From JBGPTK01 sp963797765 (GTDB lineage: Bacteria > Acidobacteriota > Terriglobia > Acidiferrales > UBA7541): a stretch of DNA of 64,000 bases. Position numbers and translations under genes: made by a program. The stretch is from positions 1,922,001-1,986,000 of the forward strand of contig CAWCQU010000003.1 of assembly GCA_963797765.1 (NCBI GenBank), in the 5' to 3' direction. Position 1 is the stretch's first letter. Each line of letters starts with the position of its first letter. Shown piece after piece: positions 7,125-17,049 of this stretch. The notes below the pieces were generated by a model, which saw only the letters and a list, made by a program, of their open reading frames with translations, had not been told where the DNA came from and searched no databases.

Positions 7125-9275
7125 ATGAAAATCGAAATGGAGAGGAGCGTGCCGGCGCGAATCGGCCGCGTAATTTACCGGATGGGAATGGGCGCCGTAG
7201 CGTTTGCGTTGGTGATTGCAGGCTTTGCGATCAGCGGGCGGGCACAGGACATGGCGGTGAAATGTCCGCCGCCGACGCGTACGGATAATGTGAAGGAGAA
7301 CGTGCAGGGAGTGGAGATTACCGATCCGTATCGCTGGCTGGAGGACCAGACCAGCCCCGAAACCCGCGCCTGGATCGATGCGCAGGACAAGTGCACGGAA
7401 TCGGAGCTGCGGAAACTTCCGGGGCGAGACGCTATTACGGCGCGGCTTACGGCACTGATGAAGGTGGACACCATCGGAGTGCCGCGCGCTTACGGTGGAC
7501 GATATTTTTTCACAAAGCGCGGAGCGGATCAGGATCTGGCGGCGATTTATATGCGCAAGGGCGCGGAGGGAGCGGATGAATTGCTGGTCGATCCGGGGCC
7601 GATGAGCGCCGATCATACGGTGAGCGTGAATCTGGCGCGCGTATCGGAAGATGGAAAGTTGATCGCTTATGGAGTGCGCAAGGGCGGAGAGGATGAGGTG
7701 ACTATCCACCTGATGGATACGGACACCCGAAAGGAACTCGCCGATCAATTGCCGCGCTCGGATTATTTCGGTGTAGTGATTCTGCCCGCAGGCGGGGGAA
7801 TTTATTATTCGCGATTGACGGCCGACGGGCCGCGGGTTTATTTCCACCCGATGGGGACGGACGCGGCGAATGACAAAGAAATTTTCGGGAAGGGATACGG
7901 CAAGGACAAAATTATCGGGGTGGATATTTCCGATGGCGGACAGTATTTAAGCATTCTGGTGGCGTACGGATCGGGAACGGAGCATTCCGAAGTTTATGTT
8001 CAGGACGTGAAGAATCACGGGCCGATTACGCAGATCGTGAAGGCCATGGATGGATTTTTCAACGGGGAGATTGCGGGCGACACGATGTACCTGCTGACTA
8101 ACTGGCAGGCGCCGAAGTGGAAAGTGATGGCGGTCGATTTGAAAAATCCCGGGCAAGAGCACTGGCGTGTGGTGATTCCCGAGGGCGATGCGCGGATGGA
8201 GAGCGCGGGACTGGCGGGCGGAAAGCTGCTGGTGGAATATACGCGCAACGCAACTTCGGAATTGAAATTGTTCGACGTCAACGGCAAGGCGGCCAGCGAA
8301 GTGAAACTGCCGGCATTGGGGACGGTGACCGGCTCGCAAGGACACTGGAACAGCAGCGAGGTATTTTTCGGATTCCGGTCGTTTCCGATTCCGGAAACGA
8401 TTTACCGGTACGATGTGGCGAAAGGGACGCTGACGGCGTGGGCGCGGCCGAAGGTGCCGATTGAAAGCGCGAATTACGAAGTGAAGCAGGTGTGGTACGA
8501 ATCGAAGGACAAGACGCGCGTGCCAATGTTTCTTTTTTACAAGAAGGGGCTGAAGTTGGACGGGGCGCGCCCGGCGCTGCTGACCGGGTACGGCGGATTT
8601 GATGTGAGCGAGACGCCGAATTTTGTGGCCAATGCGGTGGTGTGGGCCGAGCAGGGCGGCGTGTGGGCAGTGACGAACATGCGCGGCGGCGGAGAATTCG
8701 GCGAGGCGTGGCATCACGCCGGGATGATGGAAAAGAAACAGAATGTGTTTGACGATTTTATTTATGCGGCGGAATGGCTGGTGAAAAATAATTACACCAA
8801 GCCGGCGAAACTTTCCATCATGGGCGGAAGCAACGGAGGATTGCTGGTGGGAGCGGCGCTGACGCAACGGCCGGATTTGTTTCAGGCGGTGGTTTGCTTG
8901 TATCCGTTGCTGGACATGGTGCGATTCCAAAAGTTTCTGGTGGCGCGATGGTGGGTGCCGGAATACGGGTCGTCGGACGATGCGGAACAGTTCAAATATT
9001 TATACGCCTATTCGCCGTATCACAATGTTCATGCAGGGACTAAATATCCTGCGGTGCTTTTTATTACGGGAGATGGGGACACACGGGTTGCGCCTTTGCA
9101 CGCGCGAAAGATGGCGGCGGAACTGCAGGCGTCGACGGGATCGGACCGGCCGGTGATGCTGCTTTATGATACGAAGTCGGGGCATTCGGGCGGGCGTCCG
9201 ATCGGGAAGCAGATTGAGGAAGGGACGGATTTGCTGAGTTTTTTGTTTTGGCAGCTGGGGGTTAGCGTTCAGTAG
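7125..9275 (+). CDS. Prolyl oligopeptidase family serine peptidase (S9A)
   Basis: A 716-residue exported peptidase. A hydrophobic export signal spans about residues 20-38, before SGRAQD. PYRWLEDQTSPETRAWI is the typical start of the S9A propeller domain, and the alpha/beta hydrolase domain is C-terminal. The catalytic triad is visible: Ser569 in GGSNGG, Asp652 in GDGDTR and His687 in SGHSGG. Family members cut after proline in short peptides. The protein probably acts in the periplasm. It is the first of four exported peptidases within 10 kb. Confidence 0.95.
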   Translation: MKIEMERSVPARIGRVIYRMGMGAVAFALVIAGFAISGRAQDMAVKCPPPTRTDNVKENVQGVEITDPYRWLEDQTSPETRAWIDAQDKCTESELRKLPGRDAITARLTALMKVDTIGVPRAYGGRYFFTKRGADQDLAAIYMRKGAEGADELLVDPGPMSADHTVSVNLARVSEDGKLIAYGVRKGGEDEVTIHLMDTDTRKELADQLPRSDYFGVVILPAGGGIYYSRLTADGPRVYFHPMGTDAANDKEIFGKGYGKDKIIGVDISDGGQYLSILVAYGSGTEHSEVYVQDVKNHGPITQIVKAMDGFFNGEIAGDTMYLLTNWQAPKWKVMAVDLKNPGQEHWRVVIPEGDARMESAGLAGGKLLVEYTRNATSELKLFDVNGKAASEVKLPALGTVTGSQGHWNSSEVFFGFRSFPIPETIYRYDVAKGTLTAWARPKVPIESANYEVKQVWYESKDKTRVPMFLFYKKGLKLDGARPALLTGYGGFDVSETPNFVANAVVWAEQGGVWAVTNMRGGGEFGEAWHHAGMMEKKQNVFDDFIYAAEWLVKNNYTKPAKLSIMGGSNGGLLVGAALTQRPDLFQAVVCLYPLLDMVRFQKFLVARWWVPEYGSSDDAEQFKYLYAYSPYHNVHAGTKYPAVLFITGDGDTRVAPLHARKMAAELQASTGSDRPVMLLYDTKSGHSGGRPIGKQIEEGTDLLSFLFWQLGVSVQ

Positions 9276-9310
9276 CCGGTCGAGAGGAGAGCAAAAGATA
9301 AGGATAGGAT

Positions 9311-9345
9311 TTACCGCAGAGGCGCAGAGTACGCCGAGAAAGATT
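9311..9345. repeat. Intergenic repeat TTACCGCAGAGGCGC
   Basis: TTACCGCAGAGGCGCAGAG followed by TACGCCGAG. A second copy, interrupted by a CCCCGAT hairpin, lies at 18299-18352. It sits in the 150-bp gap between the S9A and M61 peptidase genes. Confidence 0.55.
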
Positions 9346-9425
9346 GGGGCGGACGTAGAAATTAGACGGAACCGCTACCGAAGTTTTCTGTTTGATTCAG
9401 AGAGTTAATTTTGCAAGGGGGAATC

Positions 9426-11357
9426 ATGCTTGGACTTTTTCGAGATCGCCGGGGCTCTCGATGGGCTTCGGCGGTGTTATTTCTTTTTTGCGCGTGCGGA
9501 ATGGCGAGCACGTTGCTTGCCGCGCAGCGGACTCGAGAGCCGCTTCCACCGATTAAATTGATGGTGGATACGAGCGAGGCTCCGCGATCCATCTTGCACG
9601 CGAAGCTTGCGATTCCGGTGAGGCCGGGACCGCTGACGCTCTATTATCCCGAATGGATTCCGGGCGAGCACATGCCGGACGGACCGATTGTGAATTTGGC
9701 GGGATTGAAATTTACCGCGAACGGAAAAGTGGTTCCCTGGCGGCGCGATTTGGTGGATATGTTTGCAATTCATCTGGATGTGCCGGAGGGCACGAGCGTG
9801 CTCGACGTCAGCCTGGATTTTTTGTTGTCCGGAGCCGCGTCGAAATTTTCTTCGGGAGAATCCGCTACCGCGCAACTGAATGTTTTAAGCTGGAATCAAG
9901 TGCTGTTGTATCCGCAGGGCTGGCCGGTGAACCAACTTACCTATCAAGCCAGCTTGCGTCTGCCAGAAGGATGGAAATTCGGGACCGCGCTGCCGATTAC
10001 GAAGCAATCCGGCTCGATGATTGAGTTTGCGCCGGTGACACTGGAGACGCTGGTGGATTCTCCGGTGCTCTCTGGCGCACATTTTCGCATCGTGCATTTG
10101 ACGCCGGGGCAAAATCCGCCGCATGAGATTGATATTGCCGCGGACAGTCCGGGCGCATTGGAAATGAATGCCGCGGATCAAATGCATTACAAACAATTGG
10201 TGGCGGAGACGGGGGCGCTGTTCGGGTCACGGCATTACCGCGATTATCATTTCCTGCTGACGCTGAGCGACGACGTGGCGCACTTCGGATTGGAGCATCA
10301 CGAATCGAGCGATGATCGAGTGGCGGAGCGGACGTTGCTGGACGATATGCTGCGGCTTTATTCGGCGGATTTGCTGCCGCATGAATTTGTGCATTCGTGG
10401 AACGGAAAATTCCGGCGGCCGGCGGGATTGGCTACTTCCGATTACCAGCAACCGATGAAGGGTGATCTACTGTGGGTGTATGAAGGATTGACGCAATACC
10501 TGGGCGATATTCTGGCGGCGCGGAGCGGGTTGTGGACGCCGCAGCAATTTCGGGAGCAGGCGGCATTTGTCGCGGCAATGCTGGACCATCGAAAAGGGCG
10601 CACCTGGAGGCCGCTGCAGGATACAGCGGATGCGGCTCAGTTGCTTTATGCGGCGCCGGATGAGTGGACGGCGTGGCGGCGGAGCACGGACTACTATGAA
10701 GAAGGATTTTTGATCTGGCTGGATGTGGATACGTTGATCCGCCAGCAAACGCAGGGGAAAAAATCCATCAACGATTTCTGCCGGTCGTTTCATGGCGGGC
10801 CGGGCGGAGCGCCGGAGCTGAAGCCTTATACATTTGAGGATGTGGTGGCGGGGCTGAATGATGTTACTCCGTACGACTGGCGAAACTTTTTGACGACGCG
10901 GCTGAATTCGCTGAATCCGAACGCGCCGAAAGGCGGAATAGAGAATGGCGGATGGCACCTGGCATATAGCGAAGAAAGGAATGAGAACCAGGTGGCGTCC
11001 GATGTGGCGCGCAAGACGCTGGATTTGAGTTTTTCGATTGGATTGGTGCTCGATGATGACGGAGCGGTTCGCGATGTGATACCGGACATGGCTGCGGCGA
11101 GTGCGGGAATCGGTCCGGGAATGAGGCTGCAGGCGGTGAACGGGCGGCAGTGGTCGCCGGAAGTATTGCGGCAGGCGATTCAGGGATCGAAGAGCAATTC
11201 CAAACCGCTGGAATTGCTGGTGGCGAATGGGAATTATTTTAAGACGTACTCGCTGAATTATCACGATGGGTTGCGGTATCCGCACCTGGAGAGGGATAAC
11301 GCGAAGCCGGATGTGATGAGCGAGATTATTAAGCCGATGGCGCCTGAAGCGCATTGA
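9426..11357 (+). CDS. M61 family metallopeptidase with PDZ domain
   Basis: A 643-residue exported protein with a signal peptide in the first ~35 residues (hydrophobic run after RGSRW, ending near LLAAQ). The zinc motif HEFVHSWNGK has His319, Glu320 and His323; WVYEGLTQYLGD downstream supplies the third ligand Glu. This arrangement defines M61 (glycyl aminopeptidase type). A PDZ-like segment follows near residues 535-600 (IGLVLDDDGAVRDVIPDMAAASAG). The ATG at 9426 is preceded by AAGGGGG, which decides the start. It probably trims peptides together with the neighbouring S9 enzymes. Confidence 0.93.
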   Translation: MLGLFRDRRGSRWASAVLFLFCACGMASTLLAAQRTREPLPPIKLMVDTSEAPRSILHAKLAIPVRPGPLTLYYPEWIPGEHMPDGPIVNLAGLKFTANGKVVPWRRDLVDMFAIHLDVPEGTSVLDVSLDFLLSGAASKFSSGESATAQLNVLSWNQVLLYPQGWPVNQLTYQASLRLPEGWKFGTALPITKQSGSMIEFAPVTLETLVDSPVLSGAHFRIVHLTPGQNPPHEIDIAADSPGALEMNAADQMHYKQLVAETGALFGSRHYRDYHFLLTLSDDVAHFGLEHHESSDDRVAERTLLDDMLRLYSADLLPHEFVHSWNGKFRRPAGLATSDYQQPMKGDLLWVYEGLTQYLGDILAARSGLWTPQQFREQAAFVAAMLDHRKGRTWRPLQDTADAAQLLYAAPDEWTAWRRSTDYYEEGFLIWLDVDTLIRQQTQGKKSINDFCRSFHGGPGGAPELKPYTFEDVVAGLNDVTPYDWRNFLTTRLNSLNPNAPKGGIENGGWHLAYSEERNENQVASDVARKTLDLSFSIGLVLDDDGAVRDVIPDMAAASAGIGPGMRLQAVNGRQWSPEVLRQAIQGSKSNSKPLELLVANGNYFKTYSLNYHDGLRYPHLERDNAKPDVMSEIIKPMAPEAH

Positions 11358-11417
11358 TTTGCGCGGAGTTCCGTTGCGAACAATCGAGAGGAGCTATCGC
11401 GGTTTTGAGGTCTTAGG

Positions 11418-11487
11418 GATGCGCGGGATTCCTCACCCCTTTGAGTTTCGTGCGGCGGGCCAGCGTGGGCGTGGGGTTCGGAATGAC
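11418..11487. repeat. Dispersed intergenic repeat TTCCTC(G/A)CCCC...GGAATGAC
   Basis: About 70 bp beginning GGGATTCCTCACCCC and ending GGGGTTCGGAATGAC. The ends are imperfect inverted repeats. Related copies are at about 5510-5577 and 14107-14170. Confidence 0.6.
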
Positions 11488-11557
11488 GGCGGGTGGGATG
11501 GCGGTGTTCGCGTTTCAGCAAAATGTGGCGATGGTGGGTAGGGCGTGAAATCAAAGA

Positions 11558-11611
11558 GGGCGCGGCTCCCCGATAGAAAGCATCGGGGCAGGAAAGCCGG
11601 CCCCTACAAAG
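11558..11611. repeat. Dispersed repeat GGGCGC...GCCCCTACA with inner hairpin
   Basis: Matches the copies at 5637-5772 at both ends but has in its centre a 7-bp hairpin (CCCCGAT 11568-11574 with ATCGGGG 11582-11588). The same hairpin interrupts the unrelated repeat at 18299-18352. Confidence 0.65.
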
Positions 11612-11638
11612 ATTTTGAAGAATTGAATTTGGAGGGGG

Positions 11639-13693
11639 ATGATGCGGCGACTTGCGATTCGTGTAATGGTGATCGGCGTTTTCTTTTTGAATAGCGGCGC
11701 GGGGGTATGGGCGGCGGAGAAATCAGATCGGTTGACGCCGATGGATGTTTTTAACATTCAGACTGCGAGCGATGCGCAGATTTCGCCGAATGGAAAGCAG
11801 ATTGTTTACGTGCGGCAGTTCGCCGATGTGATGACGGACCGGCGGGCGTCGAATCTTTGGATTATCAATTTCGATGGAAGCGAGAACCGGGCGCTGACTA
11901 CCGGAACTTATAGCGATACATCGCCGCGCTGGTCGCCGGATGGGATGCGCATCGCTTATGTTTCGGACCGCGACGGCGGCAAATCGCAGATTTATGTGCG
12001 CTGGATGGATTCGGGGCAGACGGCGAAACTGACGGACCTGGAAAACTCGCCGAGCGGTTTGGAATGGTCGCCGGATGGAAAGCAAATCTCGTTTTCCGCC
12101 GTGGTGGCCGCGCCACCGGCGCGGATCGGGGCGTTGCCAACGCCGCCGGAAGGCGCGAAGTGGGCTGATCCGCCGAAGGTTTATGAGAATTTGATTTACC
12201 GGTTCAACGGGCCGGGATATTTGAAGCCGGGTTATCCGCAGATTTTTATTGTGTCGGCGGATGGCGGCGCGGCACGGCAATTGACGAGCGGAAACTATCC
12301 GCACGGGCCTTCGACTGCGGGATTCAGCGGCAGCGCGGCGGTGTGGGCTCCGGATGGGAAATCGCTTTTTGTTTCGATGAACGGGACAGCGAATTACGAG
12401 TACGAGCCGCTGCATTCGGAAGTTTTTGAGATTTCCGCCGCGGATGGGTCGGAAAAGCAACTGACGCATCGCAACGGGCCGAATAATTCGGCGGCGATTT
12501 CGCCGGATGGAAAATGGATCGCTTACAGCGGATTCGACGACCGTTACCAGGGCCATCAAACCACGCATTTGTATTTGATGGGGCGCGATGGAAGCAATCC
12601 GCATGTGCTGACCGCCAAACTGGATCGCGACGCGGAAAATCCGGAATGGGCGGCGGATGGAAGCGGAGTTTATTTCACGTATGACGACCAGGGAGATACC
12701 AAGCTGGCCTTTGCGGCGGTGGATGGCGCGGTGAAGGTGGTGAGCGATCACGTGGGCGGATCGAGCTTTAGCGTGGCGCATAGCGGGGCGTTTGCCATCA
12801 TCTACAACACTCCTTCGGATCCCGGGGATGTGGCTGCGGGGACGCGCGCGGATTCGAAGGTAAAAGTGCTCACCGCGCTGAACCAGCAGCTTTTCATGCA
12901 GAAGAAATTGGGCCAAGTGGAAGAGATCTGGTACGAATCGTCGCTCGACAAGAGGAAAATTCAGGGTTGGATCGTGAAGCCGCCGGATTTTGACGCTTCG
13001 AAGAAATATCCGCTGATCATTGAAATTCACGGCGGGCCATTCGCGAATTATGGAGACCGCTTCGAATTGAACAAGCAATTCTGGGCGGCGAAGGATTATG
13101 TGGTTGTTTATGTGAATCCGCGCGGGAGCACCAGCTACGGGGAAGAATTCGCCAACCTGATTCATCACGCGTATCCCGGCGATGATTTTTACGATTTGAA
13201 TTCGGGCGTGGATGCGGTGATTGCGAAGGGTTATATCGACGCGGACAATCTGTTTGTGACCGGCGGTTCGGGCGGGGGCGTGCTGACCTGCTGGATGATC
13301 GACCACACCACGCGATTTCGCGCGGCGGCCAGCCTGTATCCGGTGATCAACTGGTATAGCTGGGTGCTGACTTCGGATCTGCCCGCGTTTGGGACGCTTT
13401 ATTGGTTTCCGGGAAATCCTTGGGACAACTCAGAGGAATATATGAAGCGGTCGGTGCTTTCGTTGGTGAAGAACGTGAAAACGCCGACGCTGCTGATGAC
13501 GGGTGAAGAGGATTTTCGTACTCCGATTTCGGAGGCGGAACAATATTACGCGGCTTTGAAATTATTGAAGATCGAGGCCGCGCTGGTGCGGTTTCCAGGA
13601 GAGCCCCATGGATTGCAGCGGCGGCCGAGCCATCAAGTCACCAAGGTGACGTACACGATTGATTGGTTCGAATCGCACCGGAAGAAACCATAA
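11639..13693 (+). CDS. S9C-type prolyl oligopeptidase family peptidase
   Basis: A 684-residue exported enzyme. The signal peptide covers about residues 4-25 (VMVIGVFFLNSGAGVWA). The N-terminal half is a TolB/WD40-like propeller with repeated SPDG(M/K) motifs. The C-terminal hydrolase has Ser544 in GGSGGG, Asp625 in GEEDFR and His657 in EPHG. This fits acylaminoacyl or dipeptidyl peptidases of S9C. GGAGGGGG precedes two adjacent ATGs, so the start could be three bases later. It is a paralogue of the gene at 14968-17022. Confidence 0.93.
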   Translation: MMRRLAIRVMVIGVFFLNSGAGVWAAEKSDRLTPMDVFNIQTASDAQISPNGKQIVYVRQFADVMTDRRASNLWIINFDGSENRALTTGTYSDTSPRWSPDGMRIAYVSDRDGGKSQIYVRWMDSGQTAKLTDLENSPSGLEWSPDGKQISFSAVVAAPPARIGALPTPPEGAKWADPPKVYENLIYRFNGPGYLKPGYPQIFIVSADGGAARQLTSGNYPHGPSTAGFSGSAAVWAPDGKSLFVSMNGTANYEYEPLHSEVFEISAADGSEKQLTHRNGPNNSAAISPDGKWIAYSGFDDRYQGHQTTHLYLMGRDGSNPHVLTAKLDRDAENPEWAADGSGVYFTYDDQGDTKLAFAAVDGAVKVVSDHVGGSSFSVAHSGAFAIIYNTPSDPGDVAAGTRADSKVKVLTALNQQLFMQKKLGQVEEIWYESSLDKRKIQGWIVKPPDFDASKKYPLIIEIHGGPFANYGDRFELNKQFWAAKDYVVVYVNPRGSTSYGEEFANLIHHAYPGDDFYDLNSGVDAVIAKGYIDADNLFVTGGSGGGVLTCWMIDHTTRFRAAASLYPVINWYSWVLTSDLPAFGTLYWFPGNPWDNSEEYMKRSVLSLVKNVKTPTLLMTGEEDFRTPISEAEQYYAALKLLKIEAALVRFPGEPHGLQRRPSHQVTKVTYTIDWFESHRKKP

Positions 13694-13819
13694 TTGGGTT
13701 TTGGAATTTGAGCTGCGAGAATTTGAGTGAGCACCGGAGCGGTTTGGACAGGTTTTTTCTAGGAATGTGAAGCATCGTGCGAAAAACTTCGAAAAGCGTT
13801 TAAAAGGTAACTGGGCAAA

Positions 13820-14046
13820 CGCAGTAGGCCGTTTGCGTATATCGGGGCATTGCTCATTCTGGTTGGCGTGTTGGGGTTGGTGAAAGGGCGGATCAAATAT
13901 GGGATGCATGAGGAAAATGAGATTCGGGTGGGGATGTGCGCGCGACGGTGGAGACGAGCCGGGTGGTGGTGATTCCGCCGATGCTTTGCGTGGTGGTGAT
14001 ATTGGGCGGGGCGCTGGTTGGATTTTTTGGGTGGAAGAAGATTTAG
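13820..14046 (+). pseudogene. Remnant of a DUF3185-like small membrane protein
   Basis: One frame reads AYIGALLILVGVLGLVKGRIKYG and then degrades. The neighbouring frame resumes near 13935 as VRATVETSRVVVIPPML and ends FFGWKKI at 14046. Joined, they have the two-helix layout of DUF3185 proteins such as the intact one at 58168-58386 (helix, GGISYKTHKK, PPIL, helix). No start codon with a ribosome binding site is seen, so this looks like a decayed copy. Confidence 0.55.
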
Positions 14047-14106
14047 GGGTTGATGGGTCGAGATAGTCGGGTGCTGGCGACGCAGATGTGGATGCTGAGT
14101 TTGTTC

Positions 14107-14327
14107 GGGTTTCCTCGCCCCTTGGCAGTAACTAGGGCGCTTTGGTGGGCCTGGGGCTGGGAATGACGACCTTCGTTTCTGCCCTGATCGAATCTATAGA
14201 AGTGGGGATCGCTGTGCATGAGGAATGTAGTAAAGACGGGCGCAGCAAGCAGCGCCCCTACATGTCTAAATTCACGATCAAAGGCATCGCACGCAAGAAC
14301 CTGGGCGGCAGAAGCCCGCCCCTACAT
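14107..14327. repeat. Cluster of three intergenic repeats
   Basis: Contains a TTCCTCGCCCC...GGAATGAC copy (14107-14170) and two short GGGCGC...GCCCCTACAT copies (14238-14263 and 14303-14327), the last a GGGCGG variant. No credible gene lies between 14047 and 14425. Confidence 0.6.
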
Positions 14328-14425
14328 GGCAGGTTCGAGAGCAAGTACTGCAGGAAGTACATAAACAAATAGAAAAACCTTTCATAAGTTCAGCGGAAAA
14401 CGATGATTGCGCGAGGGATTTGGTG

Positions 14426-14869
14426 ATGGCGACGAAGAGGACGGGTGGTGAGGCTTGGATGTCTGCTGATGATTATGGGCGGGGGATGCCTGGATTTACC
14501 GTGAATTTGCTGGTGGCGGATGTGGAACGCTCGGTGGAATTTTATGGCAAGGTGGTGGGAGCGACGGTGCATTACCGGGATGTGGATTTTGCGGCACTGC
14601 GTGTGGGGGGATTGGAATTCATGGTCCATGCCGACCATACTTATGAACACCATCCGTGGTATTCGGAACTGACGGGCGGCGTGCGGCGAGGATTGGGCGC
14701 GGAATTGAGGCTTTTTGGGATCGATCCGGATATGGCGGAAGTGCGGGCGCGAGAGGCGGGAGCGGTGGTGCTGCAAGCGTCGATGGATAAGCCGCACGGG
14801 TGGCGGGACGTGATCGTTGCCGATCCGGACGGATACACTTGGGCGATTGGGGTACCCAAGGGGAAATGA
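14426..14869 (+). CDS. VOC superfamily (glyoxalase-like) protein
   Basis: A 147-residue protein with one vicinal-oxygen-chelate fold. FTVNLLVADVERSVEFYGKVVGA (written here in parts: TVNLLVADVERSVEFY) is the typical first strand and helix, and DPDGYTWAIG the last strand. Family members are glyoxalases, dioxygenases or antibiotic-binding proteins; the substrate cannot be told. ATG 14426 has GAGGGA 9 bases upstream. A later ATG (14459, MSADDYG) is also possible because the VOC domain begins after it. Confidence 0.8.
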   Translation: MATKRTGGEAWMSADDYGRGMPGFTVNLLVADVERSVEFYGKVVGATVHYRDVDFAALRVGGLEFMVHADHTYEHHPWYSELTGGVRRGLGAELRLFGIDPDMAEVRAREAGAVVLQASMDKPHGWRDVIVADPDGYTWAIGVPKGK

Positions 14870-14967
14870 AGGCGGCGGGTAGAAGTGGAATTGAAACTGG
14901 AATTATTTCTTGCCAGGAAAAATTGAAGGCGGAATTGAGCGTTATCTAATCGGAGAGGAAAATCATC

Positions 14968-17022
14968 ATGAAGATTGCGAATTGGATCGGGATGGCGGCG
15001 CTGGTGCTGATGATGGCGCTGGCCGCAGGAGCACAAGCTCCGGCGAAACACAATATGACCTTTGCGGACCTGATCGCGATGCACCGGGTGAGCGACCCGC
15101 AGATTTCGCCCGACGGCAAACTGGTGGCGTATTCCGTGGCCACGCCGGATCTGGAAGTGAATCGAAACGCGAGCAACATCTGGATCGTGCCGTTGGAAGG
15201 GGGCGCTTCGCGGCAGATCACACGCAGCGGACATGATATGCGACCGCGCTGGTCTCCCGACGGAATGCGAATTGCATTTCTTTCGAGCCGGGAGGGGACG
15301 CCGCAGGTTTACACGATCTGGCTGGCGGGCGGCGAGCCGAGCAAGTTGACCAATCTTTCGACGGGAGCGGACAACGAACTTTGGTCGCCGGATGGAAAAA
15401 CGATTGCGTTTGTCTCAGGGGTATATCCCGATTGCAAAGATGATGATTGCAACCGCAAGCGCAATGAAGAGAAAGATAAAAGCAAAGTGAAGGCGCGCAT
15501 TTACGAGAGATTGCTGTTCCGGCACTGGACGCAATGGTGGGACGGAACGCGCAGCCACCTGTTCGTGCAGCCGGTGGAAGGCGGCGCGGCGAGAGATTTG
15601 ACTCCGGGAGCGGATTACGATGTTCCTCCATTCAGCCTGGGGGGGCCGGAAGCGATCGCCTTCTCGCCGGATTCGCGGGAACTGTGCTTTACGGCGAATA
15701 CGGATAAGGACGAAGCGCTGAGCACGAATAACGATCTGTTCACCGTGAAAGTTGGGGGCGACGGCCCACCGAAGCGAATCACGACGAATCCGGGCGCGGA
15801 TTGGGGACCGATTTATTCTCCCGACCGGAAATGGATTGCCTATCGCGCCCAAATGACAGCGGGATACGAAAGCGACGCCTGGCAATTGATGTTGTATGAC
15901 CGTGAATCCGGGAAAGGATTTAATTTGACGGATCACATCGACCAGCCCGTGGATTCCTACGCTTGGTCGCCGGACAGCAAGACGATTTATTTCAATTCGG
16001 AAGACAAAGCGCAGGAACCGGTGTTTGCCATCAATGTGGCGCTGGGGAGCAAGATCCGGACGATTCTGCCCAATTCGTTCAATCCGGAATTCACGATCAG
16101 CCCAGACGGCAAGTCGTTGGTGTTTACTCGTACGGACTTGACCATGCCTGCGGAGATATTCGTCGCGGATTCGCAGGGAGTGCACCTGCGCAAATTGACT
16201 TCACAGAATGAGGAGCAGTTGGCACAGATCAATTTGACGGCGCCGGAAGCGATCTGGTTCAAGGGAGCCGAAGGAGCACAGGTCGAGGGATTGCTGCTGC
16301 GCCCGCCGAATTTCGATGCGTCAAAAAAATATCCGATGCTGCTGGCGATTCACGGAGGGCCGCAGGGAGCCTGGGGAGACAATTGGGGATACCGGTGGAA
16401 TCCGCAAGTATTTGCCGCGCCTGGATACGTGGTGCTGATGATCAATCCGCGCGGCTCGACGGGATACGGGCAAAAGTTCGTGGCGGAGATCAGCGGGGAC
16501 TGGGGCGGAAAAGTGGTGACGGACCTGATGAACGGAGTGGACTACGCGATTGCGAAGTATCCATTTATCGATGGTTCGCGGTTGGCCGCAGCCGGCGGTT
16601 CCTATGGCGGATACATGATTGACTGGCTGGAATCGCAATCGAAGGGGCGATTCAAATGCCTGATCAGCCATGCGGGCCCTTACGACAACTTCAGCATGTA
16701 CGCGACGGAAGAGCTGTGGTTTGAGGAATGGGAATTCAAAGGCACGCCATGGAACAACCCGGAATTGTACGAAAAGTGGAATCCGAGCCGGTTTGCAGCG
16801 GAATTCGGCAAGTATAAGACGCCGACGCTGGTGATTGGCGGCGAAATGGATTTCCGAATTCCTTATACACAGGAATTGGAATTCTTCAGCGCGTTGCAAC
16901 GGCAGGGTGTTCCATCAAAGCTGCTGCTTTTTCCGGACGAAGGGCATTGGGTGCTGAAGCCGCTGAATAGCGAACTTTGGTATAAGACGTTTCTGGATTG
17001 GCTGGCTACTTATTTGAAGTAG
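14968..17022 (+). CDS. S9C-type prolyl oligopeptidase family peptidase
   Basis: A 684-residue exported enzyme with a clear signal peptide ending at AGAQA (about residue 25). SPDG propeller motifs repeat through the first ~400 residues. The hydrolase domain has Ser545 in GGSYGG, Asp628 in GEMDFR and His660 in DEGHW. An acidic/basic insert around residues 153-170 (DCKDDDCNRKRNEEKDK) is a loop seen in several S9C enzymes. A GGAGAGG ribosome binding site precedes the ATG. It is a paralogue of the peptidase at 11639-13693 with the VOC gene between them. Confidence 0.94.
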   Translation: MKIANWIGMAALVLMMALAAGAQAPAKHNMTFADLIAMHRVSDPQISPDGKLVAYSVATPDLEVNRNASNIWIVPLEGGASRQITRSGHDMRPRWSPDGMRIAFLSSREGTPQVYTIWLAGGEPSKLTNLSTGADNELWSPDGKTIAFVSGVYPDCKDDDCNRKRNEEKDKSKVKARIYERLLFRHWTQWWDGTRSHLFVQPVEGGAARDLTPGADYDVPPFSLGGPEAIAFSPDSRELCFTANTDKDEALSTNNDLFTVKVGGDGPPKRITTNPGADWGPIYSPDRKWIAYRAQMTAGYESDAWQLMLYDRESGKGFNLTDHIDQPVDSYAWSPDSKTIYFNSEDKAQEPVFAINVALGSKIRTILPNSFNPEFTISPDGKSLVFTRTDLTMPAEIFVADSQGVHLRKLTSQNEEQLAQINLTAPEAIWFKGAEGAQVEGLLLRPPNFDASKKYPMLLAIHGGPQGAWGDNWGYRWNPQVFAAPGYVVLMINPRGSTGYGQKFVAEISGDWGGKVVTDLMNGVDYAIAKYPFIDGSRLAAAGGSYGGYMIDWLESQSKGRFKCLISHAGPYDNFSMYATEELWFEEWEFKGTPWNNPELYEKWNPSRFAAEFGKYKTPTLVIGGEMDFRIPYTQELEFFSALQRQGVPSKLLLFPDEGHWVLKPLNSELWYKTFLDWLATYLK

Positions 17023-17049
17023 GTTTTGGCGCGGCGGGTGAGTGTGAAT

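Noticed and set aside
11723..13306. Minus-strand open frame of 527 codons
   Set aside because: Arg/His/Pro-rich shadow of the S9C peptidase on the other strand.
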